64,000 nt of DNA from Streptomyces sp. 549 (GCF_030124175.1 NZ_JASKMT010000022.1:1-64000), one strand, 5' to 3'. Positions 33,585-42,883 are shown, counted from the stretch's first letter. Made by a program: numbers and translations. The notes: a model not told the origin generated them from the sequence alone.

Positions 33585-34298
33585 GTGAGGGTGGCCATTG
33601 CTGGAGCGGGAGCGGTCGGCAGGTCGATCGCCGCCGAGCTGCTGGAGAACGGGCACGAGGTGCTGCTCATCGACAAGGCCCCCACGGCCATCTCGGTGGA
33701 GCGGGTGCCGCAGGCCGAGTGGCTGCTGGCGGACGCCTGCGAGATCACCTCGCTCGACGAGGCGGCACTGCAGCGCTGCAACGTGGTGATCGCCGCGACC
33801 GGTGACGACAAGGTCAACCTCGTGGTGTCGCTGCTCGGCAAGACCGAGTACGGCGTGCCCCGGGTGGTGGCCCGCGTCAACAACCCGAAGAACGAGTGGC
33901 TGTTCAACGAGGCGTGGGGCGTGGACGTCGCCGTGTCCACGCCGCGTCTGATGTCGGCGCTCGTCGAGGAGGCCGTCAGCGTCGGCGACCTGGTGCGCCT
34001 GATGCGGTTCAGCCAGGGCGACGCCAACCTGGTCGAGCTGACCCTGCCGCCCGAGGCGGCCCTGGCCGGTACCCGGGTGGGTGACGTGGACTGGCCGGAG
34101 GACACCGCGCTCGTCACCATCATCCGCGGAGCCCGGGTGCTCAAGCCCGGCCCCGAGGAGACGCTGGCCGCCGGGGACGAGCTGCTGTTCGTCGCCGCGC
34201 AGGACCGGGAGGAGCAGTTGGAGGATTTGCTGTCGGTCGTCCGTGAGGACGGCGAGGAGCATCCGCGGAACGGTTCCGGCACGGACCGCCGCGGCTGA
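33585..34298 (+). CDS. TrkA-type K+ transport regulatory protein
   Basis: This 237-residue protein has the RCK_N motif MRVAIAGAGAVGRSIAAELL and an RCK_C domain (about 135-215), with an acidic C-terminal tail. It is a paralogue of the gene before it and probably forms a mixed ring with it. The GTG start follows GGGAGG. The operon ends at the strong terminator at 34,341. Confidence 0.87.
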   Translation: MRVAIAGAGAVGRSIAAELLENGHEVLLIDKAPTAISVERVPQAEWLLADACEITSLDEAALQRCNVVIAATGDDKVNLVVSLLGKTEYGVPRVVARVNNPKNEWLFNEAWGVDVAVSTPRLMSALVEEAVSVGDLVRLMRFSQGDANLVELTLPPEAALAGTRVGDVDWPEDTALVTIIRGARVLKPGPEETLAAGDELLFVAAQDREEQLEDLLSVVREDGEEHPRNGSGTDRRG

Positions 34299-34340
34299 CC
34301 CCGTCCGGCTGCGGCGCCCGCCGCGGCCCGCACGACCCGC

Positions 34341-34396
34341 ACATGCGAGGAGGGAGCGCCTCCGGTGAGATCCGGAGGCGCTCCCTCCTCGTATGT
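34341..34396. terminator. Strong bidirectional terminator
   Basis: A 25-bp stem with one G-T pair (arm core GCGAGGAGGGAGCGCCTCC) and a 6-nt loop lies between the convergent trkA and DUF3159 genes and can serve both. Confidence 0.88.
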
Positions 34397-34426
34397 GCGG
34401 CGGTGCCCGGCGGGACGCGGGCGGGA

Positions 34427-35269
34427 TCAGCCGGGGCGGTGCGGGGTGTCGGGGTGGCGGTCGTCGCCTGCGGCGGCGATGCGCCGCTCGGTCTCGGCGG
34501 TGACCTCGCGGGCCACCACGTCCATCAGCTGCGGGCCGTCGGCGGCCTCCCACGTCTCCTGGGCGCGCTTCTCGCGCTTCTCCGCCTCCTCCTCGGCCTC
34601 CATCTCCGCGAACACGTCGATCGGCGGCGGGGCCTTGGCGAGGAAGATCCAGGTCAGGTACACGCACAGCAGGAACGGCGGAATCCCCAGCGCCACGCGC
34701 AGCCAGCCCAGTTGGGTGGCGTCGCCCCAGAAGTAGATGGGGAAGGTGATGCAGGACTTGGCCAGCAGGATCAGGCCCCAGGCGTAACTGGACTTGACGT
34801 AGGCGCGCTTGCGGCCGGGGTTGCGGGTCCGCCAGGAGAGGTTCTCCTTGAACACCGGGCCCAGGATCAGGCCCAGCAGCGGCCAGCCCGCCATGGCGCT
34901 GCCCAGGTAGGCCACGGCCAGGCCGAGGGTGTAGATCATGCCCGGCAGGAAGAAGTTCTTCGCGTCACCGGACATCATGGCGAACACCGCGCCGATGGCG
35001 ACGCCGAAGACGCCGCTGAAGGCGTGCTTGACGGTGTCCTTCCGGGCGAGCCTGGCCAGCCCCATGACGGCGGAGAGCCCGAGCGCCGCGATGGCCGAGA
35101 AGTGCAGGTCCCGGTTGATCGTGTAGCTCAGCACGAACACCAGGCCGGGGACGGTGGTCTCCACCATTCCGCGAACGCCGCCGAACGCTTCGAGGAAGGC
35201 GGCCTTGGTCACCTCCGTGTCGGCCGTCGGTGACTCGGTGTCCGCGGAGGGCTTGTCGAGTGAGGTCAC
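34427..35269 (-). CDS. DUF3159 membrane protein
   Basis: This 280-residue actinobacterial integral membrane protein has about six helices between residues 40 and 215 (for example LHFSAIAALGLSAVMGLARL, PLLGLILGPVF). It has polar, acidic N- and C-terminal tails. DUF3159 has no proven function. The GTG start lies 3 bp after the OB-fold gene's stop, so the two are one operon. Confidence 0.88.
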   Translation of the reverse strand: MTSLDKPSADTESPTADTEVTKAAFLEAFGGVRGMVETTVPGLVFVLSYTINRDLHFSAIAALGLSAVMGLARLARKDTVKHAFSGVFGVAIGAVFAMMSGDAKNFFLPGMIYTLGLAVAYLGSAMAGWPLLGLILGPVFKENLSWRTRNPGRKRAYVKSSYAWGLILLAKSCITFPIYFWGDATQLGWLRVALGIPPFLLCVYLTWIFLAKAPPPIDVFAEMEAEEEAEKREKRAQETWEAADGPQLMDVVAREVTAETERRIAAAGDDRHPDTPHRPG

Positions 35270-35272
35270 CCG

Positions 35273-35665
35273 TTACTCCTGTCCCAGGGATCGCAGCTCG
35301 TACTTGGGGTTGAACAGCACGGGCCGGCCGCGGTTCATGGCGACCCGGCCCGACGCGATCAGCGTACGGCCCGGCTCGACCCCCGCGATCGCACGCCGTC
35401 CGAGCCAGACGACGTCCAGCGACGCGGAACCGTCGAAGAGCTCCGCCTCCAGCGCGGGGACGCCGGCCCGAGGTCGGAGTGTAACGCTGCGCAGCGTTCC
35501 GGTCACTTTCACGATCTGCCGGTCACCGCAGTCGCAGATCCGGGTGCAGCCCGCCGTGTCGTTGCGCGTCGGCTCGTCCTCGACCGGCTCGTCCTCGGTG
35601 GAGAACCGGTCGAGGAAGCGCCGTATCTTTCCAGGCCGTTTCGACGGCCTCGGGGCACCGCTCAT
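35273..35665 (-). CDS. OB-fold nucleic-acid-binding domain protein
   Basis: This 130-residue protein has an OB-fold from about residue 48 (RQIVKVTGTLRSVTLRP, DVVWLGRRAIAGVEPGRTLIASGRV), preceded by a cysteine pair CTRICDC. Small stand-alone OB proteins of this kind are conserved in actinobacteria next to DUF3159 genes. Nucleic-acid binding is assumed from the fold. Confidence 0.82.
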   Translation of the reverse strand: MSGAPRPSKRPGKIRRFLDRFSTEDEPVEDEPTRNDTAGCTRICDCGDRQIVKVTGTLRSVTLRPRAGVPALEAELFDGSASLDVVWLGRRAIAGVEPGRTLIASGRVAMNRGRPVLFNPKYELRSLGQE

Positions 35666-35712
35666 GTCGGCCAGCGTACCCGGGTGGCGGAGCGCCGCGG
35701 ACGGTCAGGACG

Positions 35713-36396
35713 TCACCGTTCGAAGCGGTAGCCCATGCCGGGCTCGGTGATGAAGTGCCTGGGGTGGGACGGGTCGGCCTCCAGCTTGCGGCGGAGCTGC
35801 GCCATGTAGACCCGGAGGTAGTTGGTCTCCGACCCGTACGAGGGACCCCAGACCTCGCGCAGCAGCTGCTTCTGGCTGACCAGCCGCCCGGTGTGGCGGA
35901 CCAGGACCTCCAGCAGGTGCCACTCGGTCGGGGTGAGGCGGACGTCACGGCCGGCCCGGTGCACCTTCTTCGCCGCCAGGTCCACGCTGAACGTGCCGGT
36001 CTCGACCACGGCGGTGTCTCCGGCTGCGGGCGCCGGCTCCGCCCGCCGTACCGCGGCACGCAGCCGGGCCAGCAGCTCGTCCATGCCGAAGGGCTTGGTG
36101 ACGTAGTCGTCGGCGCCCGCGTCGAGCGCTTCGACCTTCTCGTCGGAGGAGTGCCGTGCGGACAGCACCAGGATGGGCACCCGCGTCCAGCCCCGGATGC
36201 CGCGGATGACGTCGACGCCGTCCATGTCGGGCAGGCCGAGGTCGAGGATCACCACGTCGGGCCGCCGCTCGGCGGCCAGCTTCAGGGCGGTCGCGCCGTC
36301 CGGCGCGGTGTCCACCTCGTACCGGCGGGCACGCAGGTTGATCACCAGCGCCCGGACGAGCTGCGGTTCGTCGTCGACCACGAGCACTCGGTGCAT
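35713..36396 (-). CDS. kdpE: KdpE response regulator
   Basis: This 227-residue OmpR-type regulator has a receiver domain with the phospho-acceptor in VVILDLGLPD (about Asp52) and Lys in VTKPF. Its C-terminal winged helix ends ITEPGMGYRFER. It follows the sensor kinase KdpD (53 bp apart) on the same strand. KdpE activates potassium-uptake genes, but no kdpABC is in this window. Confidence 0.9.
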   Translation of the reverse strand: MHRVLVVDDEPQLVRALVINLRARRYEVDTAPDGATALKLAAERRPDVVILDLGLPDMDGVDVIRGIRGWTRVPILVLSARHSSDEKVEALDAGADDYVTKPFGMDELLARLRAAVRRAEPAPAAGDTAVVETGTFSVDLAAKKVHRAGRDVRLTPTEWHLLEVLVRHTGRLVSQKQLLREVWGPSYGSETNYLRVYMAQLRRKLEADPSHPRHFITEPGMGYRFER

Positions 36397-36449
36397 GGCG
36401 GTTGCTTCCTTCGGCTCTCTGAGCGGTTCGTGAGCGGGGCTGCGCGGCG

Positions 36450-39005
36450 TCAGGTGGTGGACGTGGAGAGTTCCGGTGCGAGCGGCGGGCGGGTGGGTCC
36501 GGCACGCAGCGTGAGGACCATCGTCATGCCGCCGCCGGGGGTGTCCTCGGCCTCCAGGGTCCCGCCCATCGCCTCGGCGAAGCCACGGGCCACTGCGAGG
36601 CCCAGGCCGACCCCGACGCCCCGCGGCACGTCGCCGTACCGCTGGAACGGTTCGAAGATGCGGGCCTTGTCGCTGTCGGGCACCCCGGGGCCGCGGTCGG
36701 TGACCCGCAGCTCCACCCGGTGGTGCAGGGCGCTCGCGGAGACCTTGACCCGCTCGCCGGGCGGACTGTACTTGACGGCGTTCTCCACCACGTTGGCCAC
36801 CGTGCGCTCCAGCAGCCCCGGGTCGACGGCGACCATGGGCAGCGCCTCGGGCACGTCCAGGAGCACGCTGCCCTCGGGCACCCCGCCCAGCGCCTTGGGC
36901 ACCACCTCGTCGAGGTCGATCTCACGGATGAGGGGGGCGACCGTGCCCGTGTGCAGGCGCGACATGTCGAGCAGGTTGCCCACCAGGTGGTCGAGCCGGT
37001 CGGCGCCGTCCTCGATGCCCTCCAGCAGGTCCGCCTCGTCCTCCGGCGACCAGGCCACGTCGTCCGCCCGCAGCGAGGTGACGGCGGCCTTGATGGCGGC
37101 GAGCGGCGTGCGCAGGTCGTGGCTGACGGCGGCGAGCAGCGCGGTGCGGATGCGGTTGCCCTCCGCCAGGGCTCGGGCCTGCGCGGCCTCACCCTCCAGC
37201 CGCTGGCGGTCCAGCACGCCCACCGCCTGCGCGGCGAACGCCGCCAGCACCCGGCGGTCCTCGGCGGGCAGGACCCGCCCGGCCAGCACAAGCATCATGT
37301 GGTCGCCGACCGGCATGTCCACCTCACCGTCCTCCGGGCGCCGCATCGGGCGCCCGTCGGCGGGGGCGCCGACACCGCCCACGCAGGTCCACGGGCCGCC
37401 GTCGCCGGGGCGTTCCAGCAGGGCGACGGCGTCCATCGCGAAGGTCTCCCGGACGCGTTCCAGCAGCGCTTCGAGCGAGTCGTCGCCGCGCAGCACGCTG
37501 CCGGCGAGGGCGGCGAGGATGCCCGACTCGGCGCGCAGCCGGGCGGCCTGCCGGGACCGGCGCACCGCCAGGTCAACCACGGAGGCCACCGCAACGGACA
37601 CGAAGAAGAAGATCAGCAGGGAGACCACGTTGCGCGGGTCGGTGATGGTCCAGGTGTGCACCGGGTCGGCGAACCAGTAGTTGAGCAGGGCCGAGCACAG
37701 CACGGCCGACACCAGCGCCGGCAGCACACCGCCCACCAGCCCGGCGGCGACGGCCATCGCCAGGAAGACCAGAACGGTGTTGGCGAAGCCGATGCCCGGC
37801 TGGAGGACGAGCAGCAGCGGCGTGGTGAGGGCCGGCAGCCCGAGCGCGGTGAGCCAGCCGGCGGCGGTCCGCCACCGCCCCGGGCGGGCGCCGCGCGACC
37901 CGGGCAGGCCGCGGCCCCGGGCGACCTCGTCGTGCGTGACGATGTGCACGTCCAGGTCGGTGCCGGAGTGGCGGGCCACGGTCGCTCCGACGCCCGGTCC
38001 GAAGACGTACTGCCAGGACCGGCGGCGGCTCGACCCGAGCACGATCTGCGTGGCGTCGACACCGCGGGCGAAGTCCAGCAGCGCGTCGGAGACCTCGTCG
38101 CCGATGACGTGGTGGAAGGTGCCGCCGAGGTCCTCCACCAGGGTGCGCTGTACGGCCAGTTCCCGGGGGGAGGCGGGGCGCAGGCCGTCGGCGCGGGCGA
38201 TGTGCACGGCGAGGAGTTCGCTGCCGGAGCTCCTGGCCGCCATGCGCGCGGCGCGGCGCACCAGGGTGCGGCCCTCGGGGCCTCCGGTGAGGCCGACGAC
38301 GATGCGTTCCCTGGCCCGCCAGGTGGAGCGGATGGAGTGCTCGCTGCGGTACTGCTGGAGGTACTCGTCGGCACGGTCGGCGGTCCACAGCAGGGCCAGT
38401 TCGCGCAGCGCTGTGAGGTTGCCGGGGCGGAAGTAGTTCGACAGCGCGGCGTCGACCTTGTCGGGGCTGCAGACGTTGCCGTGCGCGAGGCGGCGGCGCA
38501 GCGCCTGCGGGGTCATGTCGACCAGTTCGACCTGCTCGGCCCGCCGCACCACCTCGTCGGGCACCGTCTCGGGCTGCCGCACGCCGGTGATGCCCTCGAC
38601 GACGTCGCCGAGTGACTCCAGGTGCTGGATGTTGACGGTGGAGATCACGTCCACGCCGGCGTTCAGCAGTTCGTCGACGTCCTGCCAGCGTTTGCGGTGG
38701 CGGGCGCCGGGGGCGTTGGTGTGGGCGAGTTCGTCGACCAGCGCGACGGCGGGGTCCCGCCGCAGCACCGCCTCGACGTCGAGCTCCTCGACGGTCGTAC
38801 CGCGGTGCGGGTGGCGGCGGCCCGGTATGCGCTCCAGGCCGGGCAGCAGCGCCTCGGTGCGGGCCCTGCCGTAGCACTCGACGGCGGCCACCACCACGTC
38901 GGTGCCGCGTTCCTGCCTGCGGTGCGCCTCGGACAGCATGGCGTAGGTCTTGCCCACCCCCGGTGCCGCGCCCAGATAGATCCGCAGCCTGCCTCGTCCA
39001 GCCAT
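36450..39005 (-). CDS. kdpD: KdpD sensor histidine kinase
   Basis: This 851-residue kinase has the KdpD-specific N-terminal domain with Walker A GAAPGVGKT (about 12-20) and a universal-stress-type domain (about 240-370). Four membrane helices (about 390-490), a GAF-like region, then HisKA (SHDLRTPLAAIK, about 627) and HATPase_c domains complete it. It senses potassium limitation and turgor and phosphorylates KdpE. The order KdpD then KdpE is normal; the structural pump genes are absent here. Confidence 0.93.
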   Translation of the reverse strand: MAGRGRLRIYLGAAPGVGKTYAMLSEAHRRQERGTDVVVAAVECYGRARTEALLPGLERIPGRRHPHRGTTVEELDVEAVLRRDPAVALVDELAHTNAPGARHRKRWQDVDELLNAGVDVISTVNIQHLESLGDVVEGITGVRQPETVPDEVVRRAEQVELVDMTPQALRRRLAHGNVCSPDKVDAALSNYFRPGNLTALRELALLWTADRADEYLQQYRSEHSIRSTWRARERIVVGLTGGPEGRTLVRRAARMAARSSGSELLAVHIARADGLRPASPRELAVQRTLVEDLGGTFHHVIGDEVSDALLDFARGVDATQIVLGSSRRRSWQYVFGPGVGATVARHSGTDLDVHIVTHDEVARGRGLPGSRGARPGRWRTAAGWLTALGLPALTTPLLLVLQPGIGFANTVLVFLAMAVAAGLVGGVLPALVSAVLCSALLNYWFADPVHTWTITDPRNVVSLLIFFFVSVAVASVVDLAVRRSRQAARLRAESGILAALAGSVLRGDDSLEALLERVRETFAMDAVALLERPGDGGPWTCVGGVGAPADGRPMRRPEDGEVDMPVGDHMMLVLAGRVLPAEDRRVLAAFAAQAVGVLDRQRLEGEAAQARALAEGNRIRTALLAAVSHDLRTPLAAIKAAVTSLRADDVAWSPEDEADLLEGIEDGADRLDHLVGNLLDMSRLHTGTVAPLIREIDLDEVVPKALGGVPEGSVLLDVPEALPMVAVDPGLLERTVANVVENAVKYSPPGERVKVSASALHHRVELRVTDRGPGVPDSDKARIFEPFQRYGDVPRGVGVGLGLAVARGFAEAMGGTLEAEDTPGGGMTMVLTLRAGPTRPPLAPELSTSTT

Positions 39006-39061
39006 GGGTCCATTCTGACCACTCGAACGTGCGACCGGCTGCCGGGCTGCCGGCTCGGCGG

Positions 39062-39145
39062 TCAGAGCCGGGACAGGGCGCGCAGGAGGACGACGGCCAG
39101 CACGCCGACCAGGACTGCGGCGGCGACCAGTGCCACATCGGCCAT
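39062..39145 (-). CDS. KdpF-like small membrane peptide
   Basis: This 27-residue gene starts ATG 39,145 behind GAGGAG and encodes a single hydrophobic helix, MADVALVAAAVLVGVLAVVL plus a short basic tail. It lies 56 bp before kdpD on the same strand. Size, topology and position match KdpF, the small subunit that stabilises the KdpABC pump, but the pump genes are missing. It may instead act on KdpD directly. Confidence 0.6.
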   Translation of the reverse strand: MADVALVAAAVLVGVLAVVLLRALSRL

Positions 39146-39330
39146 GGTGACTCCTCGGCGGGGCGGTTCACGCCGGACGCCCACCCGAGCGCCGGCGGGG
39201 ACGGTCGGCCCCCGCCCGCCATCACACCGCACCACCGGGCGGCTCCGGCCGCTGTTGACGGGGTCCTGACGGGCACCGGCCCGTCCTTGACGCCGTCCAT
39301 ACGCCGCAGCGGGCGCGGGCGCACGGCGAA

Positions 39331-39366
39331 GGCCGGTGAGCGCCCCGGGCAGGGGGCTCACCGGCC
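39331..39366 (-). terminator. Terminator after the DUF3710 gene
   Basis: The inverted repeat GGCCGGTGAGC / GCTCACCGGCC, extended by CCCC/GGGG, lies 26 bp past the DUF3710 stop on its strand. Confidence 0.75.
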
Positions 39367-39392
39367 TCGGCCTTGGTGCGGCGCGGCAGGGG

Positions 39393-40172
39393 TCAGCGGA
39401 TCTCGGTGACCTCGGGGCCGCGCTGGAGCTTGTCGATGCCGCCCGCGTACTTCGAGCCGGCCTCGGCGTCGTCCTGCTGGACGCCGTCGGGGACCATCTG
39501 GGCGTCGTTGGGCAGCTTGAGCACGATCGGGTCCCGGGGCGCCATCGGCGCGTCACCGCGGACGACCACGGCGTCCTTGAAGATCTGCTCCAGCAGCCCG
39601 GCGGCCTGCGGCTGCACCGCGCCCTGGCCGGAGATGACGCCGCGCAGGAACCACCGCGGGCCGTCCACGCCGACGAAGCGCACCACCTGGACGCCGTTCT
39701 TGCCGTCCGGCAGCTGCACGGGGACCTGCGCGCGCAGCTCCCAGCCGAGCGGACCCTCGACCTCGTCGATCACACCGCCCTGCTGGGTGATGCCGGAGGC
39801 GATCTCCTCGCGCACCTCGTCCCAGATGCCCTCGCGCTTGGGCGCGGCGAACGCCTGGAGCTGGATGGCGCTGTCGCGCAGCACGATGGTGGCCGCCACG
39901 ATGGCGTCCCCGGCGACCTCGACACGCAGTTCCATGCCCTCGACCCCGGGCACGAAGACGCCACCGAGGTCGACACGTCCCTTGTCCGGCTCGCTGACCT
40001 CGGAGAGGTCCCACGGCCCGTCGGGGCGCGGCGCGGGGGGCAGCTTGACCCTCGCGGGCGCCACCCCGGACTCCGCGGCCCCGTCCGCCGTTCCGTCGGC
40101 GGCCCCGCTGTCGTTACTGTCGTTCGAGACGCCTTCCGGCTTCTCGTCCCGCTTGTGACGACGTCCGAACAC
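39393..40172 (-). CDS. DUF3710 protein
   Basis: This 259-residue cytosolic protein is of an actinobacterial family with no proven function. The first 50 residues are polar and low-complexity; the conserved domain starts at about GPWDLSEV and includes FAAPKREGIWDEVREEIASG and DGPRWFLRGVISG. The GTG start is 1 bp after the dut stop, so it is in an operon with dut, as in other streptomycetes. Confidence 0.88.
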   Translation of the reverse strand: MFGRRHKRDEKPEGVSNDSNDSGAADGTADGAAESGVAPARVKLPPAPRPDGPWDLSEVSEPDKGRVDLGGVFVPGVEGMELRVEVAGDAIVAATIVLRDSAIQLQAFAAPKREGIWDEVREEIASGITQQGGVIDEVEGPLGWELRAQVPVQLPDGKNGVQVVRFVGVDGPRWFLRGVISGQGAVQPQAAGLLEQIFKDAVVVRGDAPMAPRDPIVLKLPNDAQMVPDGVQQDDAEAGSKYAGGIDKLQRGPEVTEIR

Positions 40173-40173
40173 G

Positions 40174-40710
40174 TCACTGTCCCTTCAGGTCGGGGCGCTC
40201 AGCGCCACCGACCGCAGCGTATGGAATGTGCGGTGAGGCCCCACCGGCCGCACCGCTGTGGCCACCGGTCGAGCCGAAGCCCCCCGTGTCCCGCGCCGAT
40301 CCCGGCAGCTCCCCCACTTCGTGGAAGCGCACCTTCTCGACCTGCTGCACGACGAGTTGAGCGATGCGGTCGAAGCGTTCGAACCGCACCTCCGCGCGCG
40401 GGTCGAGGTTGACGACGATCACCTTGATCTCTCCACGGTACCCGGCGTCGACCGTTCCCGGGGCATTCACCAGTGCCACACCGCACCGGGCCGCGAGGCC
40501 CGAGCGGGGGTGGACGAAGGCGGCGTAGCCGTCCGGCAGGGCGATCGAGATGCCGGTGGGCAGTACCGCCCGCTCGCCGGGCGGCAACGTGCGGGCCTCG
40601 GTGGTGACGAGGTCGACGCCGGCGTCGCCGGGGTGCGCGCGGCCGGGCAGCGGGACCTCGGGGTCGAGGCGGCGGATCAGGACGTCCACGGGCTCGCGCG
40701 GGCCGGTCAC
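40174..40710 (-). CDS. dut: dUTP diphosphatase
   Basis: This 178-residue trimeric dUTPase has all five motifs: HPGDAGVDL, HPRSGLAARCG, NAPGTVDAGYRGEIKV, RIAQLVV and GFGSTGGHSG. It hydrolyses dUTP to dUMP, keeping uracil out of DNA. The GTG start overlaps the upstream thioesterase stop as GTGA. The C-terminal tail after motif 5 is slightly long. Confidence 0.94.
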   Translation of the reverse strand: MTGPREPVDVLIRRLDPEVPLPGRAHPGDAGVDLVTTEARTLPPGERAVLPTGISIALPDGYAAFVHPRSGLAARCGVALVNAPGTVDAGYRGEIKVIVVNLDPRAEVRFERFDRIAQLVVQQVEKVRFHEVGELPGSARDTGGFGSTGGHSGAAGGASPHIPYAAVGGAERPDLKGQ

Positions 40711-41291
40711 GGGTTCACCTCGAAGGCGCGTGCCCGGCGGACCTGGTCCGGGTCCTCCATGGCCGCCTTGATCTCCTCGTCGCGGCCGTGGTCGATGAAG
40801 TGCTCGACCTTGACCTCTATGAACACGGCAGTCGCCCGGACCGCGACGGGCCCGTCGGGTGCCCCGACGCGGCCGGTGGCGGTGCAGTAGATCTTGCGGC
40901 GGTGCACGGCGGTCACCCGTGCGTCCAGGTGGAGCACGGTGCCGACGGGCACCGGGCGGACGAAGTCGGTCTCCAGGCGGCCGGTCACCGAGATGACGTG
41001 CATGAGCCAGTTGAGCGAGCCGAGCGTCTCGTCGAGAGCGGTGGCCAGCACCCCGCCGTGGGCCAGGCCGGGGGCGCCCTGGTGCTCGGGCCGGACGGTG
41101 AACTCGGCGGTGACGTCGACGCCCTCGCCGGCCCGCACCTGGAGGTGCAGGCCGTGCGGCTGGGCGCCGCCGCAGCCGAAGCACTGGTCGTAGTGGGCGC
41201 CGATGGGCTCACCGGGCGCGGGCGCTTCCGGGTGCCGCACCGGGGGCAGCGCGCCCTCCGGCGGCGTCAACGAGGTCTTCACAGCTGTCAC
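40707..41291 (-). CDS. PaaI-type hotdog-fold thioesterase
   Basis: This 194-residue protein has a hotdog fold with the motif HQGAPGLAHGGVLATALDE (catalytic region, about residue 75-90). A CFGCG cluster upstream is typical of this actinobacterial subfamily. It probably hydrolyses acyl-CoA thioesters. The GTG at 41,291 is a best guess; the ribosome site is weak. It is the first gene of the thioesterase-dut-DUF3710 operon. Confidence 0.85.
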   Translation of the reverse strand: MTAVKTSLTPPEGALPPVRHPEAPAPGEPIGAHYDQCFGCGGAQPHGLHLQVRAGEGVDVTAEFTVRPEHQGAPGLAHGGVLATALDETLGSLNWLMHVISVTGRLETDFVRPVPVGTVLHLDARVTAVHRRKIYCTATGRVGAPDGPVAVRATAVFIEVKVEHFIDHGRDEEIKAAMEDPDQVRRARAFEVNP

Positions 41292-41372
41292 GTCCCAAGA
41301 CCCTACCGCCGCGCGCGCACGACGGGTGCAGTCCCTGGTCGGCGGGGCAGCGCCGCGTGCAAAGCTTGGGTC

Positions 41373-41822
41373 ATGCAGCCTTACGACGAACGACTCACCG
41401 CGCCCCGCTCCTGGTGGCTCATCGCGGGCCTGGCAGGCCTCTCCTGCGGGCTGACGCTGCTGCCCCTGGGGCTGGTGCCGATGCTGGCGGGCCTGGTGGC
41501 CGGCGGCGCCCTGGCGGCGGTGCTGGTGAGTTCCTACGGTTCGGTGCGCATCCGTGTGGTGGCGGGGTCGCTGGTGGCGGGCAGCGCACGCATCCCGCTG
41601 AGCGCGCTGGGGCGCGCGGAGGTGCTGGACGAGGCGGAGGCGCGGGCCTGGCGCTCGTACAAGGCCGACCCGAGGGCCTTCATGGTGCTGCGCGGCTACG
41701 TCCCGACGGCGGTGCGGGTGGAGGTCACGGATCCGGCGGATCCGACGCCGTACGTCTATCTGTCCTCGCGCCGCCCGGAGCGCCTGGTGGCCGCGCTGGA
41801 GTCGGCGTCTTCGGAGGTCTGA
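41373..41822 (+). CDS. DUF3093 membrane protein
   Basis: This 149-residue actinobacterial protein has two N-terminal membrane helices (about 15-60) and a soluble C-terminal domain (RIPLSALGRAEVLDEAEARAWR, YVYLSSRRPERL). The function is unknown. Its 3' end overlaps the convergent gene's 3' end by 67 bp. Confidence 0.87.
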   Translation: MQPYDERLTAPRSWWLIAGLAGLSCGLTLLPLGLVPMLAGLVAGGALAAVLVSSYGSVRIRVVAGSLVAGSARIPLSALGRAEVLDEAEARAWRSYKADPRAFMVLRGYVPTAVRVEVTDPADPTPYVYLSSRRPERLVAALESASSEV

Positions 41823-42574
41823 CCGGCCGGTGGGAGTGCCGGCCACGGCTGCCTGGGGCGGTCGCGCAGGTCGGCGCGGATGCGTTCGGCGAGCTTGCGG
41901 GTCTCCCGGCGGTTCATCGCCGCTCCGGCGGCGGCGCCGATGAGGAACGGCGTGAGGTTGGGCAGGTTGCGCAGGCTCCGCTTCATCAGGCGGTGGCGCA
42001 GTTCCCGGCGGAACTGCACGCCCAGGGCGACGGTGACGGTCGCCGGCACGACCGGGTCGATGCCGCGTTCGGAGGACCAGGCGTTGAGGTACGCCGTTCC
42101 GCGCTGGGTGGCGGTGCCTGCGGGCCGGGCACCGTACAGCTCGTGCAGTTCGGCGATGAGCTTGAGTTCGATCGAGGCGACGCCGATGATCTCGGCGGCG
42201 AGCTCGGCCGGCATGGCCGGCGGCACGGGCAGCATCGCTGCGGCCCCGACGCCGGCACCTACGGTGGCGGAGCCGCGTACGGCGGTGGAGACCAGTCGGT
42301 CGGCGATCTCCTCCGGGCCCTGGCCCGGGAACTGGGCTCGGAGCGTGGCGAGATCGCGAGCGGGGATGCGCGGGGCGGTGTCGATGAGCCGGTCGGCGAC
42401 AGCACCGAGAAACGCCCGCAGCCTGTGGCGGTCGTGGTCGGGCTTCCGGGCTTTCGCCTTGTTGCGCACACCGTGCCGACCGCGCAGGCGGCCCGGCCCG
42501 GCCGCACGCCTGGGAGCGAGCGAGGCGTCCGGGCCCCGCTCGGCATCACGTGCGTCGTCGGCCGACATGGGCAC
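41756..42574 (-). CDS. Conserved hypothetical protein with hydrophobic core
   Basis: This 272-residue protein has a basic N-terminal third and a hydrophobic centre (GSATVGAGVGAAAMLPVPPAMPAELAAEIIGVASIELKLIAEL region). A later glycine/alanine helix follows (LIGAAAGAAMNRRETRKLAERIR). It resembles EcsC-like or peripheral-membrane streptomycete proteins, but I cannot name a family with certainty. It overlaps DUF3093 tail to tail. Confidence 0.7.
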   Translation of the reverse strand: MPMSADDARDAERGPDASLAPRRAAGPGRLRGRHGVRNKAKARKPDHDRHRLRAFLGAVADRLIDTAPRIPARDLATLRAQFPGQGPEEIADRLVSTAVRGSATVGAGVGAAAMLPVPPAMPAELAAEIIGVASIELKLIAELHELYGARPAGTATQRGTAYLNAWSSERGIDPVVPATVTVALGVQFRRELRHRLMKRSLRNLPNLTPFLIGAAAGAAMNRRETRKLAERIRADLRDRPRQPWPALPPAGQTSEDADSSAATRRSGRREDR

Positions 42575-42583
42575 CGTTCGCGA

Positions 42584-42883
42584 TCAGGCCGCGCAGTCGC
42601 GGCAGATCGGGTGGCCGTTCTTCTCCTCGGCGAGCTGGGAGCGGTGGTGGACGAGGAAGCAGCTCATGCAGGTGAACTCGTCCTGCTGCCGCGGCAGCAC
42701 CCGTACGGACAGCTCCTCGTTGGAGAGGTCCGCGCCGGGCAGTTCGAGTCCCTCGGCCTGCTCGAACTCGTCCACGTCGACGGTCGACGCGGCCTTGTCG
42801 TTCCTGCGGGCCTTCAGTTCCTCGATGCTGTCCTCGTTGGCATCGTCGTCAGTCTTGCGTGGAGTGTCGTAATCCGTGGCCAT
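42584..42883 (-). CDS. DUF4193 protein
   Basis: This 99-residue acidic protein has a C-terminal zinc-ribbon-like arrangement (CMSC then CRDC). It is highly conserved in actinobacteria; the function is unknown. ATG 42,883 gives the standard MATDYDTPRK start. Confidence 0.9.
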   Translation of the reverse strand: MATDYDTPRKTDDDANEDSIEELKARRNDKAASTVDVDEFEQAEGLELPGADLSNEELSVRVLPRQQDEFTCMSCFLVHHRSQLAEEKNGHPICRDCAA

